Origin: Hoeflea sp.
GTDB taxonomy: Bacteria > Pseudomonadota > Alphaproteobacteria > Rhizobiales > Rhizobiaceae
DNA length: 64,000 nucleotides
NCBI RefSeq assembly: GCF_002733955.1
Contig: NZ_NVXQ01000002.1
Span: 310,001 to 374,000 of the forward strand
Direction: 5' to 3'
Shown piece after piece: positions 1 through 7,694 of the stretch (the first letter of the stretch is position 1; every line of letters starts with the position of its first letter). The position numbers and the translations under genes are program-made. The notes beneath the pieces were generated by a model. That model worked only from the letters and a program-made list of their open reading frames with translations. It did no database searches and was not told the origin of the DNA.

Positions 1-135
1 TGTCGCCAGACCAGCCCGCGCTGCAGCCAGCAATGCTGCGGTTCAGCAGGCTGACTGGAGCGAATTCTGATCGCACACAGAAAGGTCCGGAACGGCACAT
101 CCCCGAACCGGCGAAATAAGCGATAAAATGTAAAT
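1..135. other. Window-edge stretch, possibly the tail of an upstream plus-strand gene
   Basis: No complete gene lies here. Two plus-strand frames are open from the left edge, one to a TGA at 68-70 and one to a TAA ending near 119, so either could be the end of a gene that starts before the window. The hairpin directly after it (136-172) ends in a T run on the plus strand, which fits the end of such a gene. Nothing identifies the product. Confidence 0.3.
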
Positions 136-172
136 GACGCGCTCAGATGGAAACATCGGAGCGCGTCTTTTT
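136..172 (+). terminator. Rho-independent terminator between convergent units
   Basis: A 9-bp perfect stem (GACGCGCTC at 136-144 and GAGCGCGTC at 159-167) is followed by five T residues on the plus strand. It abuts the stop codon of the minus-strand CBS gene at 171, so it probably serves a plus-strand gene from outside the window. It may also act from the other side, where the following sequence is moderately T-rich. Confidence 0.7.
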
Positions 173-599
173 ATCCGGCGATATAAGCCTTGATTTCCTC
201 GGCCTCGCGCTCGACATCCTCGATGCGCCGGCGCACGACGTCACCGATGGAGATAATCCCCACCAACCTGCCGTCTTTCTCGACCGGCAAATGACGGAAC
301 CGGCCATTGGTCATCAATTCCATGACCTGGTTGATGGTGTGATCTTCACCGCAGGTGGTGACCTTCGAGGTCATGATCGCCGAAATCGGCGCCGTCAGGG
401 CGTCCGCGCCCTTCTTTCCAACGGCACGAACGATATCGCGCTCGGAAAGAATGCCCGCAATCTTGCCGCCATCGCCAGTCACGACAACCGCGCCGATCTT
501 GTTGTCGCCCAGAAAGCGCACGGCTTCTTCCGTACCCATTGTCGGGCTTACCGTGACAACGTCCCGGCCCTTCTGGTCAAGTATCTGCTTAACAGTCAT
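171..599 (-). CDS. Two-CBS-domain protein
   Basis: A 142-residue soluble protein made almost entirely of two CBS domains (roughly residues 1-60 and 70-132), which pair into a Bateman module that in this family binds adenine nucleotides such as AMP, ATP or NAD. The repeats are visible as the paired motifs GILSERDIVRAV and GIISIGDVVRRR near the end of each domain. Stand-alone CBS proteins of this length are common in Hyphomicrobiales; they are usually sensors or regulators without an enzymatic partner domain, and the target cannot be told from sequence. It ends against the terminator at 136-172 and is probably monocistronic. Confidence 0.85.
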   Translation of the reverse strand: MTVKQILDQKGRDVVTVSPTMGTEEAVRFLGDNKIGAVVVTGDGGKIAGILSERDIVRAVGKKGADALTAPISAIMTSKVTTCGEDHTINQVMELMTNGRFRHLPVEKDGRLVGIISIGDVVRRRIEDVEREAEEIKAYIAG

Positions 600-884
600 T
601 CAATCCTCCTCGCGCAAGATGTCTACCATTCAAAGCGCTCCCGATCGCTTTCGAATTTGACATATGGTGCGCTCGAAGCCGGAGCTTTGCAAGCCTGCTG
701 ATCCGGCACGCTCGGCGCAGCGTGAAAAGCTACCAAAGTGTCACAAAACCGGACACATGGCCCATGTGCGGCACTCACCCGGCTTGCATCACAACATGAG
801 AACAGGCCAGCATGGCAGGGGGTGACGCAAGCGCCGGGACTGCACGTCAGTCAGGCTGATCTGCGAGCTTGCAGAACCCGTGCG

Positions 885-1619
885 CTACCACAAATTCGCA
901 TCCTGCCTGAGTGGATCAAACAGCGAGAACGCCAGGAATCCGAACAGGAAACCACCGACATGCGCCTCCCAGGCAATCGCAGAATCCGCGATGCCGAATG
1001 AAAACCCGACAGCTGCCAGCAGGTTGATGACGAACCAGACAACCAGAAATCCCAGGACGGTGCGGTTTCCCAGTGACTGCACGATGCTCAGACGCGGGTT
1101 GAGATGCGCCCGATCCCGCCGGAACCCGCCGCCGTCGCCAAAGGCAAACCGGGCCGCAGCCCCCATCAACGCAGAGACCACACCGGAGGCGCCGACCATC
1201 ACGGTCTGATCGCCCCAGTGAAAGGCAAGAAACAGCGCCGCGGACGCGAGCGCGCTCAACAGCCAGAAGACAAGAAACCGGACCCAGCCGATGCGTCGGG
1301 CGACCACGGCCCCGAACGCGGCCAGCCAGAACGAATTCAGCGCCAGATGGGTGTAACCGCCATGCAGCAGCGAGTAGGTGATCGGCGACCACAGATACGG
1401 GCCCGCCTGCCCGGAAATGCCAATCGCATAGCGCTGCGGGATAAAGGCAGTCTGCAGATAAATCTCGAGAACGGCTGCCCTGGGCAGCAATGAATCGAGC
1501 GCGACCTGGATCGCCACCATCAACAACAACATCGCCAGAACGACATTGGGCAAGTTGAATACCGGTTCGTTCCCAGGCCGGTTGGGACCATTGGGGATGG
1601 CGTCGTGGTCCTGGCTCAT
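885..1619 (-). CDS. Rhomboid family intramembrane serine protease
   Basis: A 244-residue polytopic membrane protein with the rhomboid (S54) signature. The nucleophile is Ser145 in GASG, the catalytic histidine is His220 in AHVGG, and the HLALN motif at 91-95 sits in the second membrane segment. About six hydrophobic helices are visible. The ATG at 1617-1619 was chosen because a GGAAG ribosome site precedes it and the short hydrophilic N-terminus starting MSQDHD is usual for the family; the frame stays open much further upstream but that part is low-quality sequence that contains a terminator. Rhomboids cleave single-pass membrane proteins inside the bilayer; the substrate is unknown. Confidence 0.88.
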   Translation of the reverse strand: MSQDHDAIPNGPNRPGNEPVFNLPNVVLAMLLLMVAIQVALDSLLPRAAVLEIYLQTAFIPQRYAIGISGQAGPYLWSPITYSLLHGGYTHLALNSFWLAAFGAVVARRIGWVRFLVFWLLSALASAALFLAFHWGDQTVMVGASGVVSALMGAAARFAFGDGGGFRRDRAHLNPRLSIVQSLGNRTVLGFLVVWFVINLLAAVGFSFGIADSAIAWEAHVGGFLFGFLAFSLFDPLRQDANLW

Positions 1620-1692
1620 ACGAAGGCGCTTCCAATTTGTTTCAGACACTCGAGCAGTAAGACCCCGGACCACAGGCTGGCAACCGCCAGAC

Positions 1693-1723
1693 AAAAAAAA
1701 GCCGCTCGCATGAAGCGAACGGC
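1693..1723 (-). terminator. Strong rho-independent terminator upstream of the rhomboid gene
   Basis: Read on the minus strand, a 9-bp stem (GCCGTTCGC with GCGAGCGGC, one G-U pair) with a five-base loop is followed by eight T residues. No protein gene lies immediately upstream on this strand; the next genes on the right are on the plus strand. It must therefore end a short transcript that starts between about 1730 and 1950, either an independent small RNA or an attenuated leader of the rhomboid mRNA. Confidence 0.8.
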
Positions 1724-1860
1724 CGGCCGAGCCCCCTCGTCCAAATTTGTGCTGAAGGAACACTCCTTCGTCAACTGATGCTCCAAGATGGCACGCCACC
1801 CGGCACTCCGCAATGGGAACCGAAAATTAACCTTAATGGCGCGGCCATGGCATGGTTTTC
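1693..1860 (-). ncRNA. Candidate small RNA or attenuated 5' leader
   Basis: This stretch is bounded downstream by the strong terminator at 1693-1723. Just before it sits a second perfect hairpin, GAAGGA/TCCTTC with a four-base loop at 1754-1769, so a transcript of roughly 100-160 nt would fold into at least two stem-loops. The right-hand boundary is a guess because no convincing promoter was recognised. No sRNA family was recognised. The rhomboid start codon lies 74 bases beyond the terminator, so an attenuator is as likely as a free sRNA. Confidence 0.35.
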
Positions 1861-1957
1861 GCTTTGTTAAGAGGAACAACAGGTGGCTTGATCCCGTTTG
1901 CGTCAAAATGGAACAAATCGGCACAAAGCAGCCCCTCTCAACACTGGTGGCGACGAA

Positions 1958-2581
1958 ATGAAACACAAGAACAGCTTTGAACTTTTCGACTACTGGACCG
2001 AAAAGCGCGGCCAGCGGGCAGCGCCAAGCAGGACAGACATCGAACCCGCCGACATTCGCACACTCCTGCCGCATGTCTTCATTTGCGATCTGGTTGCCGA
2101 TGGTCAGTTGAGCTTCCGCCTCGCAGGAACCGCCTTGTGCGCTCTGCACGGGCGCGAGTTGAAAGGACAGCTGTTCTCTTCACTCTGGTTGGCCGACGGC
2201 TCACGCAATGCCGGGCGCACCGGCGCATCGGTTGCGACCGGCGCCACGCCGGCAGTTCTTTCGCTTGATTGCCTGAGCAGCGGCGGCCGGGTGACGCAGG
2301 CTGAAATGCTGCTGCTTCCGATTACCGGACCGAGTGGACACAACGACCGGCTGATCGGAATGCTGTCATTGTTCAATCCACCCTACTGGATCGGCCATGA
2401 ACCGATCGTCGGCTTCTCCTCGACAGGTGTCCGCTTTATTGATCAGGAACGCGATCCTTTGTTTCTGGCCAACCGCCCGGAAATCAAACTCCCCGGAACG
2501 CCAAAATTCGCCCACGGTTTTGCCAACAGCAGCAAGCGGGTCGCTCATCTGGTTGTACTGGAAGGCGGACGTCGCGATTAG
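1958..2581 (+). CDS. PAS_5 (DUF1457) family PAS-domain protein
   Basis: A 207-residue protein of the PAS_5 family common in Alphaproteobacteria. The diagnostic N-terminus is visible: FDYW, then RG, then PSRTDIEPADIRTLLPH at about residues 10-45, after which a single PAS-like fold continues to about residue 140. No output domain follows, so it probably acts by protein-protein contact; family members have been linked to signalling but have no settled role. The ATG at 1958 is preceded by GGTGG at about eight bases. An earlier in-frame ATG at 1898 would add 20 residues of no recognisable character. The C-terminal third is not conserved with anything I recognise. Confidence 0.75.
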   Translation: MKHKNSFELFDYWTEKRGQRAAPSRTDIEPADIRTLLPHVFICDLVADGQLSFRLAGTALCALHGRELKGQLFSSLWLADGSRNAGRTGASVATGATPAVLSLDCLSSGGRVTQAEMLLLPITGPSGHNDRLIGMLSLFNPPYWIGHEPIVGFSSTGVRFIDQERDPLFLANRPEIKLPGTPKFAHGFANSSKRVAHLVVLEGGRRD

Positions 2582-2667
2582 CGGGTAAACGCGATCAACG
2601 CTTACCCATTGTTAACAGTGCCTGGATTAATATGAATTCTCATCGTCAGGGAATCCACAAGGCTCTC

Positions 2668-3279
2668 ATGTTGACCGCACAATCCGCATCGCACGAAATC
2701 GAAACGAATGGGGCCGAGGAACGCAAGTTTCATCGCGTGACCATCTCCGTCCAGGGCCGGTTCATGCGGGCTGATCATTCCGAACATGACTGCATTGTCG
2801 ACACCATGTCGCCTTTCGACGCCGTCATATCCAGCAGCGCGCGCCCGGAAACAGGCGAACGCATCGTGGCCTATGTCGATTACATCGGCCGCATCGAGGG
2901 CAGGGTGAGCCAAGCCGGTCTTCGCTCCTTTACGCTTTCTCTCAACGCCACCGATCGCAAGCGCGACAAGCTCTCCGCGCAGCTGACCTGGCTTGCCAAC
3001 AAGCATGAGCTCGGCCTGCCGGAAGATCGCCGCCACGAGCGTGTGTCTCCGAGCAATCCTGTCTCGGAAATTCGCCTGGACGATGGTCGGCGTTATCCGT
3101 GCCGGATCATCGATCTGTCCGTCTCCGGCGCAGCCGTCGAAATCGACGTCCGGCCAGCTTTCGGAACCATGGTCGTTCTGGGCAACATGCGCGGCCGCGT
3201 CGTCCGGCACTTCCAGGAAGGCATTGCCATGGAATTCATGACGCTGCAGCCTGACGAGGCCATCGACAAGCTGTCCTGA
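2668..3279 (+). CDS. PilZ-domain protein with two PilZ-like halves
   Basis: A 203-residue protein. The C-terminal half has a full c-di-GMP binding signature: RRHER at 121-125 and DLSVSG at 149-154, matching RxxxR and D/NxSxxG. The N-terminal half looks like a degenerate copy (ERKFHR at about 18-23, DTMSPFD at 45-51), so only one c-di-GMP dimer is likely bound. Tandem PilZ proteins with one degenerate half are seen in rhizobia. The ATG at 2668 is favoured because AAGG lies five bases upstream; an in-frame ATG at 2632 lacks a ribosome site. The protein is followed directly by a terminator. Confidence 0.85.
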   Translation: MLTAQSASHEIETNGAEERKFHRVTISVQGRFMRADHSEHDCIVDTMSPFDAVISSSARPETGERIVAYVDYIGRIEGRVSQAGLRSFTLSLNATDRKRDKLSAQLTWLANKHELGLPEDRRHERVSPSNPVSEIRLDDGRRYPCRIIDLSVSGAAVEIDVRPAFGTMVVLGNMRGRVVRHFQEGIAMEFMTLQPDEAIDKLS

Positions 3280-3304
3280 ATTCGGCCTGTCAGCCCGAGA
3301 CATC

Positions 3305-3333
3305 AAGCCGGCCCTTTCGAGGCCGGTTTTTTT
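3305..3333 (+). terminator. Terminator of the PilZ gene
   Basis: A stem of about nine base pairs (AAGCCGGCC with GGCCGGTTT) with a seven-base loop ends in a run of seven T residues, 25 bases after the PilZ stop codon. Confidence 0.85.
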
Positions 3334-3695
3334 GTGCCTTTCGATATGAGGGAAGCAAGCTCGCGCTTTTTAACATTTCTGGATGGCGGTTTCATCCAGG
3401 CCCCGCATCTCTCGCTGCTCCCGATCCAACCGCGCAGACAGCGGCAAGGGGCAGCCCAGACCGAGCCATTCCGCACAGACGTGAGTTGCAACACCGCATC
3501 CGGCCACGGCGTGTGCGGCTGGCCCATGGTTGCCAAAGCCTGAATGAGACCGCGGGCATTTTATACTTGTTTTATATTTGTTTTACATAGTATCGATTCA
3601 AATTAGCTTCAAGTAAGCGCTAATTTGTACTGCGCGTTTTTGCGTAGCATCAAAATCTACGTGTCATTGTTGCCTCATAACGGGGAAACAAGACT
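3334..3695 (+). promoter_or_regulatory. Long intergenic region with a perfect inverted repeat upstream of the BTLCP gene
   Basis: No convincing gene was found here; the short open frames lack ribosome sites and family resemblance. The right half, from about 3558, is AT-rich against a GC-rich background. It contains a perfect 9-base inverted repeat, CAAATTAGC at 3599-3607 and GCTAATTTG at 3619-3627 with an 11-base spacer, about 70 bases before the protease start codon. That position suits an operator or an RNA stem in a long leader. Short T-rich near-repeats precede it at 3560-3588. Confidence 0.45.
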
Positions 3696-4307
3696 ATGAA
3701 CAGACACATTCAGACAATGGGGAAATTTGCTGCGGCTTGCGGCCTGGCGCTCACCTTTAGCGCAAACGCATTTGCAGCGCCAACAAATCTCGTGGCCACC
3801 GGAAACACCAATCCGCCGATCGGCCACTTCGAGTTCTGCAAGAACTATCCGAACGAGTGCACGTCGCTCGGCCGCGACCGCGGCCCGATGGCACTGAGCC
3901 GCAAAGCCTGGGCCACGATGCTCGAGGTCAACACGCGCGTCAACCAGAGCATCCGCCCGGACACTGATCTCAACATCTACGGCGTCGAGGAACTCTGGTC
4001 CTATCCACGCAGCGTCGGCGACTGCGAAGACTACGTGCTTCTCAAGCGCCACATGCTGATGCAGAAAGGGTTTTCGCCCAACGATCTGCTGATCACCGTA
4101 GTGCTGCAGCCCAATGGTGATGGCCACGCGGTGCTGACCGTGCGAACCGATTACGGCGACTACATTCTCGACAACATGCGCGGCGATGTGAGGCTGTGGT
4201 CGGAAACCGGCTACACCTTCATCAAGCGGCAATCATCCGAGCACGCCGCGCGCTGGACCAAACTTGGACCAGGCTCCGCATCCAACGTCGGCGCCGTCAA
4301 CAACTGA
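3696..4307 (+). CDS. Exported transglutaminase-like cysteine protease (BTLCP family)
   Basis: A 203-residue protein with a signal peptide (basic start, hydrophobic 10-26, cleavage about AFA-AP at 27/28), so it acts in the periplasm. The BTLCP/DUF920 catalytic triad is present: Cys110 in GDCEDYV, His144 in GHAVL and Asp159 in LDNM. The family includes LapG, which cuts large adhesins under c-di-GMP control, but no LapD-like receptor or RTX adhesin gene is next to this one, and rhizobial genomes often carry several BTLCPs. A PilZ gene precedes it on the same strand but is separated by a terminator. The ATG at 3696 opens the signal peptide directly. Confidence 0.88.
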   Translation: MNRHIQTMGKFAAACGLALTFSANAFAAPTNLVATGNTNPPIGHFEFCKNYPNECTSLGRDRGPMALSRKAWATMLEVNTRVNQSIRPDTDLNIYGVEELWSYPRSVGDCEDYVLLKRHMLMQKGFSPNDLLITVVLQPNGDGHAVLTVRTDYGDYILDNMRGDVRLWSETGYTFIKRQSSEHAARWTKLGPGSASNVGAVNN

Positions 4308-4444
4308 TCCTTATCCGTTCCGGAAACAACGCCTGCGGGGGCTATCCGGAACAACAGTCATAGCGACCTGAGTGCTGTCACGCATTCGGGTTCTGGGTTG
4401 GGCACTGGTCGAGTCCCCATGCTTCCCCGCAACGGCCAGGCCTT

Positions 4445-4476
4445 GAGCCGACCCCAATGTCCCCTGGGGTCGGCTC
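4445..4476. terminator. Hairpin between convergent genes
   Basis: A perfect 11-bp stem (GAGCCGACCCC at 4445-4455, GGGGTCGGCTC at 4466-4476) lies between the plus-strand protease and the minus-strand carbonic anhydrase. It lacks a long T run on either side, so it may slow or process both transcripts rather than be a textbook terminator. Confidence 0.55.
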
Positions 4477-4507
4477 CTTCATGTCCGGGGCAAAAATCAA
4501 ACCATGA

Positions 4508-5035
4508 TCAGTCGATGCGCGTCAGGCCCTTGGAAAAGCGCTTGGCGTTTTCGACATAGTGGCTGGCCGACAGCTTCAGCATCGCCTCGAGATCTTTACC
4601 AAGCGTTTTCACGACCTTGGCCGGCGACCCGAGCACCAGCGAATTGTCCGGAATTTCCTTGCCTTCCGTGACCAGCGCTCCGGCGCCAATCAGGCAGTTC
4701 GCGCCAATTTTCGCCCCATTGAGCACTGAGGCGCCCATTCCGACCAGCGAATTGTTGCCGATGGTGCATCCGTGCAGGATCGCTGCATGGCCGATCGTGC
4801 AGCCTTCACCGATCAGCAACGGAAACCCGATATCGGTGTGCAACACGCAGTTTTCCTGGATATTGGAGCCTTTTCCAACGGTGATGGATTCATTGTCGCC
4901 TCTGAGAACAGCACCGAACCAGATGCCGGCCCCCTCCTCCAGGATCACATTTCCGATCACCTGCGCACTGTCCGCGACATAATGGAAATTGGCTGGCAGT
5001 GTTGGTTGCTTTCCATCCAGGCTGTAAATCGCCAT
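4508..5035 (-). CDS. Gamma-class carbonic anhydrase family protein
   Basis: A 175-residue left-handed beta-helix protein built of hexapeptide repeats (for example VIGNVI, LIGEGC, TIGHAA, LVGMGA). The three metal-ligand histidines of the gamma class are in place: His66, His83 and His88, the last two five residues apart as in archaeal Cam. The family interconverts carbon dioxide and bicarbonate, though many bacterial members (YrdA/PaaY type) have weak or unproven activity. The ATG at 5033-5035 is preceded by AGAGGA at a good distance; an earlier in-frame start adds 17 residues outside the fold. Confidence 0.88.
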   Translation of the reverse strand: MAIYSLDGKQPTLPANFHYVADSAQVIGNVILEEGAGIWFGAVLRGDNESITVGKGSNIQENCVLHTDIGFPLLIGEGCTIGHAAILHGCTIGNNSLVGMGASVLNGAKIGANCLIGAGALVTEGKEIPDNSLVLGSPAKVVKTLGKDLEAMLKLSASHYVENAKRFSKGLTRID

Positions 5036-5193
5036 GCGGGTTTCCTCTCTTTCACACCGTCGGTTCCGGCTGCAAAGCCGGATCATGGACCGGTCTTAGA
5101 ATGGAACGCCACTCAATGGTAGGCTCCAGATGCACCCCGCAGCGATGCGCATGATGACGGGCGCATTCATGCAGGTGGAGTGAACAGCAGAAC

Positions 5194-5529
5194 CTAAGCC
5201 AGGAAATAGCCGCTGGCGAAGGCCACCTGAAGCACGATGACGCCCGAACACATCGACCAGCCCGCTGCCACCAGCGTCAACACTGCGTAGAGCGGCAGCG
5301 ATACCAGCCCTGCCCGCCAGTTGCGGAACCCGTTGACCAGCAACAGGCGCGGCCCCAGCACCGCTGCCAGAACCATTTCGATGCCGATACGCACAGGGTG
5401 CAGCCGGCCGGCGGCAGCCTCCGGCTCGCGCCATCCGGCCAGCCGGACTATCTCCAGCCCGACCCAGGCAGTGGCAAATCCGGTCGCCATGGCAAATATT
5501 GCTGCGAGGAAATCGAGAGAATAAAGCAT
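5194..5529 (-). CDS. Small integral membrane protein of unknown function
   Basis: A 111-residue protein with three or four hydrophobic segments (about residues 4-30, 48-65, 74-110), a short basic loop around 33-47, and no catalytic motif. It looks like a conserved small membrane protein of Hyphomicrobiales but I do not recognise a named function. It is divergent from the gene at 5636, sharing a short intergenic region of about 106 bases, and lies 158 bases upstream of the carbonic anhydrase. Confidence 0.6.
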   Translation of the reverse strand: MLYSLDFLAAIFAMATGFATAWVGLEIVRLAGWREPEAAAGRLHPVRIGIEMVLAAVLGPRLLLVNGFRNWRAGLVSLPLYAVLTLVAAGWSMCSGVIVLQVAFASGYFLA

Positions 5530-5635
5530 TGGTTAACCATACCCGGTCCAGTGTTGACGCTCGTCAAATCATCTAGCAAGCGCCATGCCGCAGCCAGATG
5601 TTCCACTTTGGCACATATTGAAACGACTGGCTTTC

Positions 5636-6370
5636 ATGTCTCATTCATCATCCACAATAGACCACGCACCATTGCTGTCGCCGCGCTTTGTCTGGAAGCT
5701 GACAGCGGTGGTCACCGTTCTGTGCCTGCTCACCCTGGGAATTGCAGTGGCAGGACGCATGATCGGAAAAAGCATTTCCTATGCCGGCAATACGGCCGAC
5801 CGGACGTTGCATGAAATTGTCATCGGTGATGATGTCCTGAGCCTTCCGGCCAATGTGATCCGCTTCGAAAGCCAGCGGGTTTCGGGCGTGCAGAATGCGG
5901 TCGACACCTATTTTTCCTGGCCTGGAATGCATGGCTACAGTGAAGCACGGCGGGATGTGTTCAGTCAGCCCCGCTCAGCCCATGGCCTGATATTTGCGCG
6001 GATTGCCCAGGCCACCATGTCGCGCGACATGTCGGGTCGCTTCACCCCGATCTACAAGAGATTGACCGACGGCCCGCCGGTCGCCGGGCCGAACGGGCTC
6101 GATTCGTTCAGGCTGCGGCCAGGAGCCGGCTACGCTAATGAACTGATGTATGTGGAAAAAGCGGCAACCGACCGGCCTTATGCCGTGCGATGCCTGGTCG
6201 AAGACCATGGCTCCAAGCTGAATTTTACCACCCAGACCGGCTGCCAGCGTGATATTTTCATCGGCAAGGACCTGTCAGTGACCTACCGCTTCTCGATAGA
6301 TCTGCTGCCCCATTGGCAACAGATCGAAGCGGATGTCCGCAAGCGCCTGGAGCTGGCGCTGAAGAAATAG
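5636..6370 (+). CDS. Single-pass membrane protein of unknown function
   Basis: A 244-residue protein with one strong N-terminal membrane helix (about residues 20-42), no signal cleavage site, and a soluble C-terminal domain of about 200 residues that is probably periplasmic. Two cysteines in the C-terminal third (in VRCLVED and TGCQRD) could form a disulfide. I do not recognise the family. The start is uncertain: an in-frame ATG at 5585 would add 17 residues, and neither start has a good ribosome site. It converges with the DUF3126 gene six bases downstream. Confidence 0.65.
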   Translation: MSHSSSTIDHAPLLSPRFVWKLTAVVTVLCLLTLGIAVAGRMIGKSISYAGNTADRTLHEIVIGDDVLSLPANVIRFESQRVSGVQNAVDTYFSWPGMHGYSEARRDVFSQPRSAHGLIFARIAQATMSRDMSGRFTPIYKRLTDGPPVAGPNGLDSFRLRPGAGYANELMYVEKAATDRPYAVRCLVEDHGSKLNFTTQTGCQRDIFIGKDLSVTYRFSIDLLPHWQQIEADVRKRLELALKK

Positions 6371-6376
6371 CTGTCG

Positions 6377-6583
6377 TCAGTCGAGGTCGACGTCGAGAAT
6401 GGCCATCGAGAAATTATACGACAGATCACCATCTTCATCATCGCGAAAGACGATGCCGAGGAATTCGTCGCCGAGATAGACTTCGGCGGAATCGTCTTTC
6501 CGCGGCCGTGCCTTGATCACGATCTTCTCGTTGAAAATTCCCTTGAAATAGGCATTCAGCTTGGTGATTTCGTCTGGCTTCAC
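6377..6583 (-). CDS. DUF3126 family protein
   Basis: A 68-residue acidic protein starting MKPDEITKLNAYF and ending in an aspartate-rich tail. It matches the short DUF3126 family found almost only in Hyphomicrobiales, whose function is unknown. A strong AGGAGAG ribosome site precedes the ATG. It lies downstream of cysE on the same strand (115 bases), an arrangement that recurs in rhizobia, so the two are probably co-transcribed. Confidence 0.85.
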   Translation of the reverse strand: MKPDEITKLNAYFKGIFNEKIVIKARPRKDDSAEVYLGDEFLGIVFRDDEDGDLSYNFSMAILDVDLD

Positions 6584-6698
6584 GGTGCTCTCCTGGGCGA
6601 TTTGGTTGGCCCGGCTTTTGGCACGGACAGCAGGCTAAATCAAACCCGCGATGTGATTATCAAGGATAATGTCGCACCGCCAGACAGCGGCGCCAGCT

Positions 6699-7523
6699 TC
6701 ATGTTCCACCGTTGATCAACTGATCCATCGCCCGCGAAGGCTCCTCGCAGCCTGCGGTTCCCACCACCCGTGCCGGCACCCCGGCGACAGTTGAATTCGG
6801 CGGGACCGGCTTCAGCACCACCGAGCCTGCCGCCACCCGGCTGCAATGGCCAATCTCGATATTGCCCAGCACCTTTGCGCCGGCGCCAATCAGCACGCCA
6901 TCCTTGATCTTGGGATGACGGTCACCGGTTTCCTTGCCCGTTCCGCCAAGCGTAACGCCCTGAAGCAGCGACACATTATCGCCGACCGTCGCCGTCATGC
7001 CGACCACAAGGCCGGTCGCATGGTCAAGGAACAGCCCCTTGCCGAGCTTGGCGGCAGGATGAATGTCGGTCTGGAAAATCTCGGAAGACCGGCTCTGCAG
7101 ATAAAGCGCCAGATCGACCCTGCCCTTGCCCCAAAGCCAGTGCGCCAAACGGTGGGTCTGGATGGCATGAAAGCCCTTGAAATAGAGCACCGGCTGGATG
7201 AACCGGTTGCAGGCCGGATCACGGTCGTACACCGCCTGAATGTCGACGCGCAGCACCGAGCCCCAATCGCGCCAGTCGTTGACCATTTCAAGAAAGGTCT
7301 GGCGCAGCAGATTGGCCTGCAGGTCCTGGTGATCGAGGCGCTCGCAGACCCGGTGGATCACCGCCTCTTCCAGCGACGGCTGGTTGAGAACGGTGGAATA
7401 GAGGAAGGCCGCCAGCAGCGGATCCTGCGCGATCGACCGTTCGGCCTCGAGACGAATCGAATCCCAGATCGGATCAATCGCCTTGACGGACTCACCCGCC
7501 CGTGCACCTGAATTCGCTGACAT
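6699..7523 (-). CDS. cysE: Serine O-acetyltransferase
   Basis: A 274-residue protein with the alpha-helical N-terminal SATase domain (about 20-140) and a C-terminal hexapeptide left-handed beta-helix (about 150-250). The catalytic histidines of the family appear in LFLDHATG and in GDRHPKI. It transfers acetyl from acetyl-CoA to serine, giving O-acetylserine for cysteine synthesis in the cytoplasm; the enzyme usually forms a complex with cysteine synthase and is inhibited by cysteine. The ATG at 7521-7523 is chosen because GGAGG lies five bases upstream; earlier in-frame starts at 7547 and 7610 have none. Confidence 0.93.
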   Translation of the reverse strand: MSANSGARAGESVKAIDPIWDSIRLEAERSIAQDPLLAAFLYSTVLNQPSLEEAVIHRVCERLDHQDLQANLLRQTFLEMVNDWRDWGSVLRVDIQAVYDRDPACNRFIQPVLYFKGFHAIQTHRLAHWLWGKGRVDLALYLQSRSSEIFQTDIHPAAKLGKGLFLDHATGLVVGMTATVGDNVSLLQGVTLGGTGKETGDRHPKIKDGVLIGAGAKVLGNIEIGHCSRVAAGSVVLKPVPPNSTVAGVPARVVGTAGCEEPSRAMDQLINGGT

Positions 7524-7694
7524 CGCCGCCTCCGGGCTTGTTGGCATTTTCTGCACCGCGGGTTTCCGTGCCCCGCACGATACGCTGAAGCGCCTAGATA
7601 AGGTGTCCATGACCGATGTTCAAACGAAGATATTTGAACGCAGCCTTCAACAAAGGATAAGACAGATCCGTAAAAAAACAATCGGGTGGGTGAA

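Noticed and set aside
3303-3543. Small open frames on both strands downstream of the PilZ gene
   Set aside because: One starts in the terminator, neither has a ribosome site, and their composition is random-like.
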